Positions 12,308 through 24,300 of a stretch of 64,000 bases of DNA are shown piece after piece (the stretch's first letter is position 1; each line of letters starts with the position of its first letter). The DNA is taken from positions 703,501 to 767,500 of the forward strand of contig JALIZF010001911.1 of NCBI GenBank assembly GCA_029948255.1, in the 5' to 3' direction. A program made the position numbers and the translations under genes. The notes beneath the pieces were generated by a model, which did not search any database, had not been told where the DNA came from, and saw only the letters and a program-made list of their open reading frames with translations. The DNA is from Telmatactis stephensoni. Its lineage: Eukaryota > Cnidaria > Anthozoa > Actiniaria > Isophelliidae.

Positions 12308-14496
12308 GGTATCAGGAGGGGTTGGTGTGACAAAAATTTCCAAAATATGTTTTTTTCTTTTATTGGGAAGAATGCATTATCATCTTTGATATTAGCTAAA
12401 AAAGTTGATTTCGATTTTTTAATCGCGATAAATTAATGAAAGTAAAAATCGTGACCCAAACTCTTCCGGAAACTTATTGTCATCAGTTAATTAGCAATCT
12501 GTCATCGGCATGAGGTTGCCTGGACATGAAGCCCTCGTGGTTTACTTCACAGTATCGATACAACAAACTCAATTCAAGCAATGGCCTGATGAATTCAAGA
12601 AGATTCCAGCGTAAGGGAACTTTGTGCCAGCTCAAAAAGCTACTAATTGAACTTTCCGAGAATGGAGCCCAATTGGATGAACAATTACAAACTATAGTAT
12701 CTTGTACGTTCTGTTGACCTCTGCCACGATTGACTGTAAAACTCTCATATGACTATGCAATAATGGCTAGGAACTTTGAGAATGACCAGGTAGGATGACA
12801 ACGCACTGACAGATCTCAGGTGTTTTGTAAACACCCCTGTGGCTTTCTGGCCCGAATGAATAAACGCGTTTATCTGGCGTTTTTGAAATAGGAAAAAAAC
12901 TGCTTTTAAAGCGCTCTAATTACTCGTGCCCAGGCCTTTAGGCCGGGAACGAGTTATAAACTGCAAATTTTTACTCGTGCCCAGGCCTTTAGGCCGGGAA
13001 CGAGTTATAAACTGCAAATGTTTTTTTTTTTCCTCTGTTCGTCCTGAGGAACTTCTGATTGGTTAAGAACGTACAAACAATGCCCTTCATTCATCACCTT
13101 TGAGCGAACGCAAGCCAGGAACTTTAGGAATGCAAGATGGCCGACTACAAAGAAAATAGCTTTCAGAGACAGGCTTTTCCTGCAGTAGAACAATGTAATT
13201 TGGAGCTTTTAACTCGAGATATACCTATATACTTATAAGAGCTTCAGAATGGGCTGTTATTTTGAGCTTCATCTCCAATACTTTGACCAAATATCGAACT
13301 CTAAATGGAGTACTTGAAAGCCGAGGCCCTCGCGATAACGATTATTTCCTATGAGCTGGAAACTGACTACGAATTTCTCATCCTACATGTTGCTAAACGA
13401 ACATACATAGAAGCAAGTCAATTGTATTCCTCATTCAAGCATTCAAGAGATCAGTTGAGAGGTTTTTGTACTGAAATTTAATTTAATATCGGAATGGCAT
13501 GAAACTAGATTCCATTGACCTTGTATTTCGCGTTTGGTCACGTAACGTCTTTTATTCATATATAAAACATCGGAAACATGAACGAAAAAATACACGATTT
13601 GTTATTGTGTCAAATATACCGTTGTAGAAGTCTTTACAGCAAACAATTGAGATATATAGTCAAATAAGAAGTTGAATAAACTGGTATATTTTTACATGTT
13701 GGAGATATTTTTAAATATCTCCAACATGAATGAGGAATATAATTGACTTGCTTCTATGTATTAAAATACCCATGCATGATAATAGAAAGACAAAGGCAAA
13801 CACTAGTTGTTGACAGACAAACTGACTAATCAAGATATTTTTTTAGTTTGAGTTAGCCGATTCAAAAAAGGTCATTATGTTACGGTTAGCTATTTCCCGG
13901 AATGGTGAAGAATGCGTGAAACGGCTCGGGGAAGAGTACGAACGGAGCCGGTCATTGGAGCCTCTCTTAAAAAGGGCTCCAGGGGCACGAGTGAACGCAC
14001 GTGTGCGTCTAGTTTCCTTGTAATTAAACGGTTTGATTTCAAATTTTCCACAATTATCAATCAAAGCATGAACGAAAAAACGGTGCCAGCGATTTTTGTT
14101 TTTCGTCTTCGTTGTTGAGATATTGTTTGGTTTGTACACTTGTACGTCATAAATTCGAACATCGATATTTAAGACTCAAAAGCGGCTGATCTAAAGCAGT
14201 AAGAATAAATCCCAGACACCGTTTTTGAGATTAACGTATTAAGAGTCTGCTAACGTGTTTTTTTATTGCCGAGACGACAATCCTGACAGATTCGGACTTT
14301 TCAAATGAAGCACGTTCAAAACGCGCATAAGTTGCAATATCTTTTTAGGATTTTTAAATATAAAAATTTTGAATTAATTTTCAAAAACTACATTTATTCA
14401 GTTTCATAAAAATATATACTTTTACTGAAATATTTTACAAAGCTAGCGCGTAGTTTCAGTTCGCGCGAGTAGAGGTCCCCAACCCCTCCTGATACC
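12308..14496. mobile_element. TTAA-specific element with 18-bp perfect TIRs (piggyBac-like), non-autonomous
   Basis: The left end is GGTATCAGGAGGGGTTGG and the right end is its exact reverse complement (CCAACCCCTCCTGATACC). TTAA lies at 12304-12307 and 14497-14500. TTAA duplication is the hallmark of piggyBac-type transposases. No transposase frame is visible, so it would depend on enzyme supplied elsewhere. It contains a nested copy of the ACTCGTGCCC repeat family (about 12922-14020). Removing it restores a LINE reading frame exactly. The superfamily name is inferred from the TTAA; the terminal bases are not the classic CCC of piggyBac. Confidence 0.85.
12922..14020 (+). repeat. ACTCGTGCCC repeat family, copy 1
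   Basis: It starts with two tandem ~48-bp units (12922 and 12970), each containing the near-palindrome ACTCGTGCCCAGGCCT/AGGCCGGGAACGAGT. A T-run follows, then ~1 kb of non-coding sequence ending near GGGCACGAGTGAACGCACGTG. Similar copies lie at 48908-49320 and 51222-52211. In this copy, 13725-13759 is an inverted duplicate of 13404-13436, forming a long hairpin around 13695-13728. Confidence 0.75.
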
Positions 14497-14500
14497 TTAA

Positions 14501-14844
14501 ATAGTGACCTTGCTTTTCCGATTGAAAGATTTGATCCTCATGAATTTCAAATTTCCCGCTTGGCCAAGTCTGTTTATAGCCGTTCTGAACTATTTAATTT
14601 ACGACACAACTCACTGCATTATTCCCCCTCCTGTCTGTCAACTACACTCAAAGAGCTTGGTATTTTTCGTTTCAGAGGCAAACGTGGTGGTAAAAAGTCG
14701 GTCACCAATTATCAAAGGTCACCTACTGACATAGTGGCCCGCAAATCGCCGGTTAAACATGATCTCAGAAAGATAATAAACATTGTTTTCGGATCAATAT
14801 TGATTGACCGGGAACTCCGCGAAGACACCTCGGTGAAAATTTGA
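14501..14844 (+). pseudogene. second LINE 5' fragment, part after insertion
   Basis: The frame continues from 12303: NSDLAFPIERFDPHEFQ, then SVYSRSELFNLRHN, then LGIFRFRGKRGGKK. Segments like LGILRYRGxRGGRR after an NPGP motif are common in the N-terminal part of cnidarian and other invertebrate LINE ORFs (from memory). It ends at a stop near 14844 with no endonuclease domain following, so the LINE is 3'-truncated or degenerate. Confidence 0.6.
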
Positions 14845-15879
14845 ATAATCCGCTCTAACCTAAAAGGAAAAAATTATTTTACGATAAAAATTGATAGAAA
14901 TAGTTTCTATAGATCGATTTCACGTGACGTCATTTTCTATCTGGTTTATTTGATAATTGACTCAGGCTTTGCCCTCGTCAACTAGCTATCCGCTGATAGC
15001 AAAATTGACCTTGTAGTCTAATTAGAACCACCAAGCACTTCTAGTCAACAAAATAAATTGAAGCTAGGCATTCCTGCCAGTCCTGTACACAGAGTACCAA
15101 TGAAGTGATCAAAACATGACACAACTGCATGTCATTGATTTGTTTTATATGTTTTTTTGTTTTGTGTGTTTGTTTGTTTGTTTGTTTGTTTTTATGAAAT
15201 TTCCAGGCGTTCTTCTATTAATACTGGTTTTGTTGAGTTGGGAGACGTGCTGCTGCTAAATAATAGCTGCTAGTCAGTTCTAGGCTAGTAGAATGCAAGA
15301 TCAGAGGTGAATTATAAGTCAGCATTACATGATAAAAAATGCAAAAAAATCGAAAAATGAATTCGAAGGTAGGCCATTGGGTGGGCCATAGAGTACACCA
15401 TGGCCCTACCCAGCAAACAACATTCAAATTGGCCTCATTCAAATGTGCTTTAAAAACACCCCAAATCATCAAAACAAAAACAAAACAAACAAAAAACAAA
15501 AAACACACACACACACACACACACACACTCAAAAAGCTTCATTAACTATCTGACATGTCTTTTATTTCTGAACATTTACTTTTTAGGTTTAGGGGGAAGA
15601 GATTTTCTCAGAGATGATTTTCAAACCCCTCTAACATTGCTTTAGAAACAAAGAGTTCGGTTACACAGGAAACCTAATACACTGAATCTACTTTCAATGT
15701 GACAATGTTTCTAAATCTAAATCTACATAAGATACGGGATATATAAATTACAAGTTAGAGCTGGTCAGGAGTTAAATTAGTCATTATTAAAGCACAATGA
15801 TTGGGAAAAGTCCACCATTAACACTTCTTAACCCCTCCCCCTCTCCAAAAAAAAAGGGAAGGGGGGGGGAGTTATAGCA
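14845..15879. other. non-coding with microsatellites
   Basis: Contains a GTTT run (about 15163-15191) and a CA dinucleotide run (15503-15529). Otherwise no feature is recognised. Apparent frames over the CA run are translations of the microsatellite. Confidence 0.5.
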
Positions 15880-15888
15880 TGATAAAAT

Positions 15889-17625
15889 GGCATATTGTAA
15901 AACATGGACTGGACTGGACTGGACTGGACTGGACCGAAAATCTGTAAAACATGGACTGGACTGAGAAAATCTGTAAAATATGGACTGGACTGAAAAAAAA
16001 ATCTGTAAAACATGGACTGGACTGAGAAAAAAAATCTGTAAAACATGGACTGGACGGAGAAAAAATCTGTAAAACATGGACTGGACTGAAAACAAAAATC
16101 TGTAAAACATGGACTGGACTGAGAAAAATCTGTAAAACATAGACTTGACCGAAAACAATCTGTAAAACATGGACTTGACCGAAAAAATATGAAAAATTAA
16201 CTTCACTAAATTCGATTCTACTTAACCGAAGTAACGATTTAGGACATGCAAAATTCTAGAAAAAGGTATACTAAGCACTCTGGTCGTCATACTTTTTATT
16301 ATTTGCAGTTAAACTTGTCCAAATGCTTAGATTTGCGAGTCTAAATGTGATCTATGATTGAGCAAGAGTCAGACCAACAGGAATTTCCTTTTGGTCAAGG
16401 GTCGAGGGTCCACAGTCGAGGGTCCATAGTAGAGGATCAACAAAAACTACCAAATTTTATGTCTTCGCGTTACTTGTACACATTACTAAATTTGATTTAG
16501 GAAAATAAATAATCACAAATGGATTGTCTTGGAAATTTGATAATCTCGTCAAATACCTGAACAGCGGGACAGGAAATGCCTGCCCAGCTCAGTTTGTCAG
16601 ATTATATGAGTGCCAGAGGATTTAGACAAACGTTCTACCGATTTATATTTTTCTCGTCACTTTTTGGAGCTTCAATTGGCATATTTTAACTATCTTGGAT
16701 ACTTTTAATCATTTCCACTCCACTTACTTTATTTGGTTGAGCTAGTAGTTTAGATGCATGTCGCAGTATGAACTGATGCAGCTCTCAGTAAAATATAAAT
16801 TTTTCTTTGTGTCGAAACACTATCTCTGGATGAGTGCAGCGAGTTCTATGGCGCGATCCCCGGGCGCGATCCATCGAGGACTTTCAAAATCATATTAATA
16901 ATCGCCAAATTTATCAACTCCTTTTCTCAAACTGGGATCAGAAAAAATTACAGAAATTGAAAACATTTAAGTTGACGAAAAACGCGAACAGAAACTGTTA
17001 CTAACGTACTCATGGAGGTCCCGGAGTACAGAGCACGAGTCTCAGTTGTTTCTAAAAAGTTTTGATTTTATTAAAAACCATTCTCTGTTTGGTTGTTTGC
17101 TTTTAAGCTTTAACTTTTTATACAGGTTTGTAGTAGACCTAACGAAATGGCTTTATCTTTAGAATAAAACATACTCAGATGCAAATAAAACCATCACCAA
17201 TCGGTTTCGCTGATACAGCTAAGAAGTTATAATTTTACTCTTCATGTGATTTTTACAAATATGCTTTAAAACAAAAGCTGAATTAGAATCGAATTTAGTG
17301 AAGTTCATGTTAATTTTTCATATTTTTTCGGCCAAGTCCATGTCATTTACAGATTCTTTCGGTCAAGTCCATGTTTTACAGATTTTTCTCAGTCCAGTCC
17401 ATGTTTTACAGATTTTTTTTTCAGTCCAGTCCATGTTTTACAGATTTTTTTTTCAGTCCAGTCCATATTTTACAGATTTTCTCAGTCCAGTCCATGTTTT
17501 ACAGATTTTCTCAGTCCAGTCCATGTTTTACAGATTTTCTCAGTCCAGTCCATGTTTTACAGATTTTCGGTCCAGTCCAGTCCAGTCCAGTCCAGTCCAG
17601 TCCAGTCCATGTTTTACAATATGCC
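15889..17625. mobile_element. foldback-type element, minisatellite-built inverted arms, 9-bp TSD
   Basis: The left tip GGCATATTGTAAAACATGG is matched in inverse at the right tip (17607-17625). Direct repeats TGATAAAAT flank it exactly (15880-15888 and 17626-17634). Each arm (about 15889-16215 and 17290-17625) is a tandem array of ~28-32-bp units of the form TCTGTAAAACATGGACTGGACTGA, in opposite orientation in the two arms. The inner unit variants (CTTGACCGAAAA) also mirror. A ~1.07-kb spacer shows no coding region. Long inverted arms made of short direct repeats plus a 9-bp duplication are the known pattern of Foldback/Mutator-like elements. Confidence 0.85.
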
Positions 17626-17634
17626 TGATAAAAT

Positions 17635-18075
17635 CGTTTTACACCCCGGCCTCCTCTTCAAAAAACCCTCAGATAAATACCACATTGATTTCTTATTCTT
17701 AGTAATAGAACTAGTGGCTGATAATTATTGGAAAATCATTAAAAATATTTGCATTAGAAAAGATTCTTTCACATGAGTCTCAATATCACAAGCAACTTCC
17801 ACTCCATTATACTGACTAGAAATATTATTGTAAACAGCAAATACATTGTTGCAGTTTGACTTAGCTGGCTCTTTCTTGCACGTTCCCACCTTCCAAATTC
17901 ATCCACAGTTAGCATATACTATGATTTACGTTTATAGAAAATACTTTAGCTATTACATAAATATTTTTATTTGCACATTATGTTACGGAATTAATGCAAT
18001 GTTTTATAGTGGAATTTTTCAAAAATGTCTTGGACTAACAATGTAATAATTATTAATATTATTTTACAAACACAG
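17635..18075. other. non-coding upstream of gene A Ig-1 exon
   Basis: AT-rich. It ends with the 3' splice site TTACAAACACAG just before 18076. No signal-peptide exon could be identified here. Confidence 0.4.
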
Positions 18076-18354
18076 AAACGCCAACCTTCACAGTACGTCC
18101 AAATCCAACAACAACTATCAGTGAAGACTCAGACTTGAGTATCAGCTGTACAGCGGTTGGTCCACCAACACCCAATGTCACGTGGGCACAAGTACAAGGT
18201 GTTACCAAGGTTACTATAGTCCATGGTGTTGGTAGTGCTACACTAAGTATACCAAACATTGAAAAAGACAAGAATGGGACAGTATATCAGTGTCAGGCAG
18301 CCAACAACCCAAACCAGAGTCCAGTTACTACACAAACAGTGGTCATTGTACATT
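18076..18354 (+). CDS. gene A exon: Ig domain 1
   Basis: 279 bp, acceptor ACACAG, donor ATT/GTAAGT. It encodes an Ig domain with Cys in LSISCTAVGPP, Trp in NVTWAQVQG, and Cys in GTVYQCQAANN. It matches gene C exon 62926-63204 residue for residue except for about ten changes. Confidence 0.85.
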
Positions 18355-21300
18355 GTAAGTATTATAACTTCCTCACCATATACCACTTAAAGAGCAAATA
18401 TTTGTCACGTGTTTCCTGTGTAATGTACTTATAGCAGGGTTTCTGATAGTGTGCCAAAAAATATAAAAAAGTGCAGAAATTTCAGACACATATTATGCAT
18501 TAATAAAAGCCCTCTATAAGGGCATGTAGTTATTGGTAGTCAAACATATAGTATTCACAATCATCACCATGTTTAATTTACTATCATAGATTTTTTAGTG
18601 TTATGGCCTAACTTTTACATTTGCATTAACATATGATCACTCTCAGTACATATGGATAACTGGTCTTAGTATTTGAACCAGTCATATACTGTATCAGTCC
18701 CTTCCATTGCATTTGACTTTTTGAAAAAAACAGAATAAACAATAAGACAGTCTACTTATAACCAGTATGTGTACAATTTTTTCACAGGTTAAATATAATC
18801 ACTCCACTAATGTATAGACAGTAATATCTATACCATTGTATATATAATGTATAAAACTTGATAAAATGTTAAACATATCCAATCAACTTGCATAAATAAC
18901 AAGCATATATTAACAAACATGAATTGTTTATTCACACTGATTGTTATAGCATTAGTATTATTTTTACATTTATTTAGGAATGTCTTGGTAACACGAAAAT
19001 CATGAACAAAAATATTAGGAGAAAAACATTTGTCAATAGTACAGTATGTTTTGGAAGTCCATTAATCTAATTCAGTTACCGTAATCTCAAATGAGTAATT
19101 AAGCTTAAATAAACTAATAATAACTCAATTCATTTTGGTCGATCATTTTGGGTTTGTCGAGAGACCAAAAATAGGCAGAAAAATATAAATAGCCTCTGAC
19201 AATCTGAAGTGGTTTTAAAAATATTGTAATGACTCGGAATCCAATGACAAATGATCGAGATTAACTTGTAAGGCTTCGAGTCAGCTTTTCTGTCAAGAAA
19301 TCCGGCTCAATTTCACTGACTCAAATATACAACAAAGCCAAATAACGTCGAGAATACCAAAGACCTTTCCAAAGAAATCCAAAGCGAAAGTAAAGACATA
19401 AATGCAAATGAAATCCACACAAGATTTTATACATAAAGTGACATATATAGCAGCAGAGCTCAATCTTTGTAAAACTTTCTCGCTCAAAATCTTTTGCAAA
19501 CCACCCCAAATCCTGAACGATTCCTTAAAAACAAAATCCTAACACGTTATAGAACACTCAAATTCCAGTCCAATAACAGAAAAACGATGCGAATTGTTAA
19601 AAAATAAGGAACAAACATCGTTTACTTACCAAGTTCAAGTTGTCAAGCCGTCGAGAAAATGGAGACAAGCGTGACCTGCACTGTAGCTCGAGTTCGTAAT
19701 TTGTTCGTCGAAGTCTCGTAGACATTCCATAACCCCCCCAAAAACACAAATTTATTGAAAAATGCCTTACTTTTCACCCTAGGGGGGACTCCCATATATT
19801 GGTGGGCGGGGATGATCGTCGTATCTTTTAGGGGTCAAAATCAGGGATCTGGTATCTTTTAGGGTGTATTAAAGGTTTTGGGGCCTCCAAAGTCTAAGCT
19901 GGTATCTTTTAGGGTATCTTTTTAAGAGAATAACATATCCCCGCCCATTTTTGATGGGCTTTTCACTCAAATGGTAATATTAAACCAGATATAAAATCAA
20001 AGTGAAATAAAAACTTTGGTAAAATATGTCAAGAGGTCAACGACATATTTCCGTTCTCAGTTCGTAAAAGCCGAACGCTTCACGGAAAGTAACTGACTGA
20101 CTTACACACTCGATGACATAGTCAGTGGTTATGGCTTACAGCCAATAACCACAAAAATTGCCAATTGTGCAGAAAATATGTCAGAGTTATTATATGTAAT
20201 AATTGAAGGGCACATACACGAACACTTACCTGATTGCTTTTTACCTACAGTAGGTTAATTTTTTTTCAGGTAGGTTTATTTTATTTATTTTTTCTCACAA
20301 ATCCAATTGGTAGAAAATTGTACCTTGTACCTAAAGGTTTGGTTCAGGGTTAATATCAGGGACTATTTTGTGTTTTTGGATCATCATTCAGGGTTACTAT
20401 TAGAATTAAGTATGTACAGTTATAATTCAATGATAAGTTGAATGTTTCAGAGGTCTAGGATTCAATTCTCTGTGTGGGAGGTAAGAAAGTAAAAAAAAAT
20501 AGCTAATTGATTTAGGTAGACAGAAAGACAACAGGTAGATTTTAAAGAAAGAATTAGTGGGCAATGTCAAAAAGGGGGGAGAAGAGATAGAAAAATGCTA
20601 GTCAGAGGAGTTGAGTGGGATTCCTTTTTATCTAGAAATGCTGTAAAACCCAAAATTAATGTCGAGTACAAATTACCCTTAGCTAGGTTAAATTCAATTC
20701 AACCTATATAAAAAAACAGAAGACCTGAAATCAAACCATAACATTGCCAACCAAGTTGCATTTCATGTGAAAAATGAGGAACATGCAGAAAACCAACTCA
20801 CTCAGGATTTGGAAGATGTGGATTTTACTGTCAGTAGGTTACAGATCAGCATCTGCACATCCTATCAGAATCCTTGTTATAATGTACATATGTATTTATG
20901 TATAATTGTCAGTTCGGTTTACCTGGTTTTAACAGTGTTAATCTGGACAACATTTATCTCATCCCATGAATTTTAGTCATTCTATAGGCCCATACAGGGA
21001 CTTAGACTCATACATCATTCCAGTGTATAGGCCCAACAGTGTTAATCTGGACAACATTTATCTCATCCCATGAATTTTAGTCATTCTATAGGCCCATACA
21101 GGGACTTAGACTCATACATCATTCTATAGGCCCAACAGTGTTAATCTGGACAACATTTATCTCATCCCATGAATTTTAGTCATTCTATATAGGCCCATGC
21201 ATTCTATACATTTTGTGTGCATCCAGTCTGCATTATACACCTATTTATAGTAAAGCTTCTCATAGGCCTGCTTGACAAAAGGTTATACACATACTCAAAA

Positions 21301-24300
21301 CCAATCGTAGAGGTCAAACTAGTAGGTGGCTGCCCAAGGTATAATAGGTGATCGTGACCAGTAATAACTTGTAGGGCCTGTAATAGGTTAAATAACGAGT
21401 CACCAAGAAGTGAAGATCAAGGCAGCAGTATAGCACTGGTAGCCTACTTCTGTTGAAACTGCTGAGACAAGCAGCTGTGGAAATGAAAATTCAAACTTAC
21501 CCTTATATTCAGTGTGCATGTAGGATTCCTAGGGGGATGAATTATTCATGGCCTAGACTGTTAGCACGTTGTTTTTCCATGGTAGTGGCAGCTGACTATA
21601 TCAGCTGCATACTCATGTTTTGAACCACAATTTCAATCTCAGGGAGAAAAAATACAGTGATCTGCTTCTCTGGCACATTTAATCATGTTGCTTAAAACTC
21701 CACAACTTAGTAGCAAATACAGCAGACTGTCTGTTTCTGTTGCACATTTAATCCTCTACAAAGATCTACCGAAGTTTGTTTGTGAAAGAGTCTGTCTTTC
21801 TCTAATTTGCCCTTGTGGCCATCTTGTCGCACAGCAAAATAGGCCAAACTGTTTTAATTTGTGATCTCCAACCTAATAAAAGAACTAAAAATTATATTAT
21901 ATAAGTTTTCAAATGGTGTAAAATCTTTTCTGGGGAAATATGTATTTTTTCTAGGAATCCCCAATGAATTTTTGACTACATTTTCAAAAAATGATATTTT
22001 TGACAGTTTTTGCAGTTCATGTTGGGTCCCAAAAAACCTATTTAGAAAGAGTTTCCTCTTTCAATGTAAATACAATAAGTAGTAGTTTTACTGAAGAAGG
22101 CCCGTAGGCCGAAACGTTTAATAAAGTCTTTCGACCAGCAAGTGGTTCGCTTGATGTCATCCTTCTAATTCCATTTATCAACTTGCTTGTGTCATCATCG
22201 TGCTGAATCATTTCTGATCCCACTCGCTAGTGACTTGGTTGTTGGTGACCCAACTTTTCTTAGTTCTACAGTATATATATAAGGCTTTTTCAGTCGATAG
22301 GAATAACCTCTTAAAGGTTAAAACTAAATCTAGGCATAGTAATGTTATACCTTTTGTCACAGATTTTAATGCTAATTTGCCTAATATTACTGAAATTTTG
22401 AAGAGAAATTTATATTTATTAGAATCAACGGAACAACTTAATAATATTTTTTCTAGCAAAATAATAAATACAGCTTATAGGAGACCCAAGAATTTGAAAG
22501 AAATTTTAGCTCCTTCTAAATTAAGAGAAAATGTAGAAACAAGTTCATACAACGGCACTAATAGTAATAACGTAGGTTGTTTTAAATGTAATGGTCGTTG
22601 TGATTTGTGTACGAACTACTCAGTAGAATCTGCTACTAAATTTACTAGTTTTGCTACTAAAAGGTTTTATCTTATTAAGCAAGAATTAAGAGGGGATGTT
22701 TTTCAAGTTCGAGCAGTGAACGACAAAAACTCCCGAGTTGAAGAATAGCTGTTGTACAGAATTAAAATCATTTCTGTCAGAAAGTTTAAGTTGTTTGTAA
22801 ATAGTTTTGGCCGATTAAAGTTGAATCAAAGTGTTAATCCAAAACGAAAATTTGGATTGAAAATGAGGTTTAGGCCTTCATTTGCTCATTTTCTGTATGT
22901 TTTCTTTATATTCAGCTTGAAAAAGCTTAATCCCAACACAAATTCAAGAAAAAGTCTTTGTACAATTCAAAAATTTGTTTTAAACAGGTATTTTATCTTG
23001 GTACATCAGTTTTTAACCGGTAGAAAAAGGATTTGAGTGTTAATCCAGAAGGAAAATTTGGATTAAAACTCGCACGAAGGTCTAGTTTTTGGCGCTTTTC
23101 GCCATTATTGCTCGTCATTGAAAAAAATCTCCTCTTAAATTGTAGGTCTAAAAATGTAATATATTTAGTTTCTTGTAATAAGTGCCGGCTTCAATATGTT
23201 GGTTCAACTAAAAATGAATTCAAGGTAAGATTTAGGAATCACAAGTCGGCTATGTTAGCTAACAGAAATACTTGTGAAGTAGCTATTCATTTTAATAGTA
23301 CACCACATAATTTAACCGATTTTAGCTTTTTAATTTAGTTATTGAATCCTTGAATAATTTAGAGAATGTAGAGCGCGATCTGCTTAAAAGAGAAGCTTGC
23401 TGGTGTACTCAGTTATTTACTTTCCAGCCATTTGGTCTTAATAAGCGTTTAGAATCAAATTCTAGTAATAGGATTAGTTATGGTTAAATTCTTATTAATT
23501 ATTTTTTTCTTTCTATTTTTATCCGTTTTAGTTATTTTTGCATTTTTTCCCCTCGTTTGAAAAAACAAATGTAATGGTCTTGTTTGGCTTCATCAGATGC
23601 CCTGATGAAGGCTTTTATAATAAAGCCGAAAATTTGGTAGTGTAAACAAAATCCAGTTTATTGTGTTTTATGTTAATATTTCTGGAGACTACACTATTGT
23701 GGGAAGTACTTGGACGTTTATATATACATATATATATACACCAAATCCCTAAAACTTTGATATTTTTGTGATATATATACATATATATTTTCTATTGTCT
23801 CTAATACGGCAGCCATTTTGTTTTCAAGGAGAGATAATTATATATATATATATATAATATCACATTATCAAACCTTGTAAAATATAGGTTGACATGAGGC
23901 CTAAATTGTAATTTTGCCAGTGTTTACAACATGGATGTAACTGTTTGGCTTTTGCTGCATTCTCCACATTCTTGATTCATCTTCAGATCAATCTTTAGCA
24001 GAATGTAATGGCTTGTACACAATCAACAATCACCCTACATATTAATATCTACAGACTACTGAGTCAGTCTAATATAAGAGTATAAACTGCACTTGAAGAT
24101 GCTTTTCATCAACTTTGATTAATGAAGTATTCTCCCTTTGTAATTAAATCATAACTGTATCTTGACTAATGGGGTGCCATTGTCACTTTAATGCAAAATA
24201 ATATTTGCAGACAAAAACATTTTTACTATTAATAACTGTTCAATTCATTCAACCACAGAGACATTGTCCATTTCTTATTGTGTTCCTCATCTTTTGATTG

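Larger units (their letters stand above)
7993..12839 (+). repeat. tandem duplication unit 2 (~4.85 kb)
   Basis: Second copy of 3117-7992. It is about 29 bp shorter overall, with several 1-bp indels and a ~20-bp deletion near 11862 relative to 6980-7015. One patch (about 8664-8830) is far more diverged from its partner (3788-3960) than the flanks. After 12839 the sequence continues uniquely into the rest of the TTAA element, so this copy preserves the original right flank. Confidence 0.9.
22085..23660 (+). mobile_element. Penelope-like element, 5'-truncated, split by a TTAA element
   Basis: Coding pieces at about 22255-22689 and 23139-23487 encode the linker and GIY-YIG endonuclease of a Penelope-like retroelement. 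A hairpin with CTGATGA...GAAA core near 23599-23632 follows at the 3' end, and a similar CTGAAGA...GAAAC core lies at 22092-22119 before it. Penelope-like elements are known to carry hammerhead ribozyme motifs in such positions. The reverse transcriptase domain is missing. Outer boundaries are approximate. Confidence 0.75.

Noticed and set aside
15787..17702. Frames rich in SPVHVLQIF / QSMFYRFF on both strands
   Set aside because: They come from the ~30-bp tandem units in the arms of the foldback element and mirror each other.
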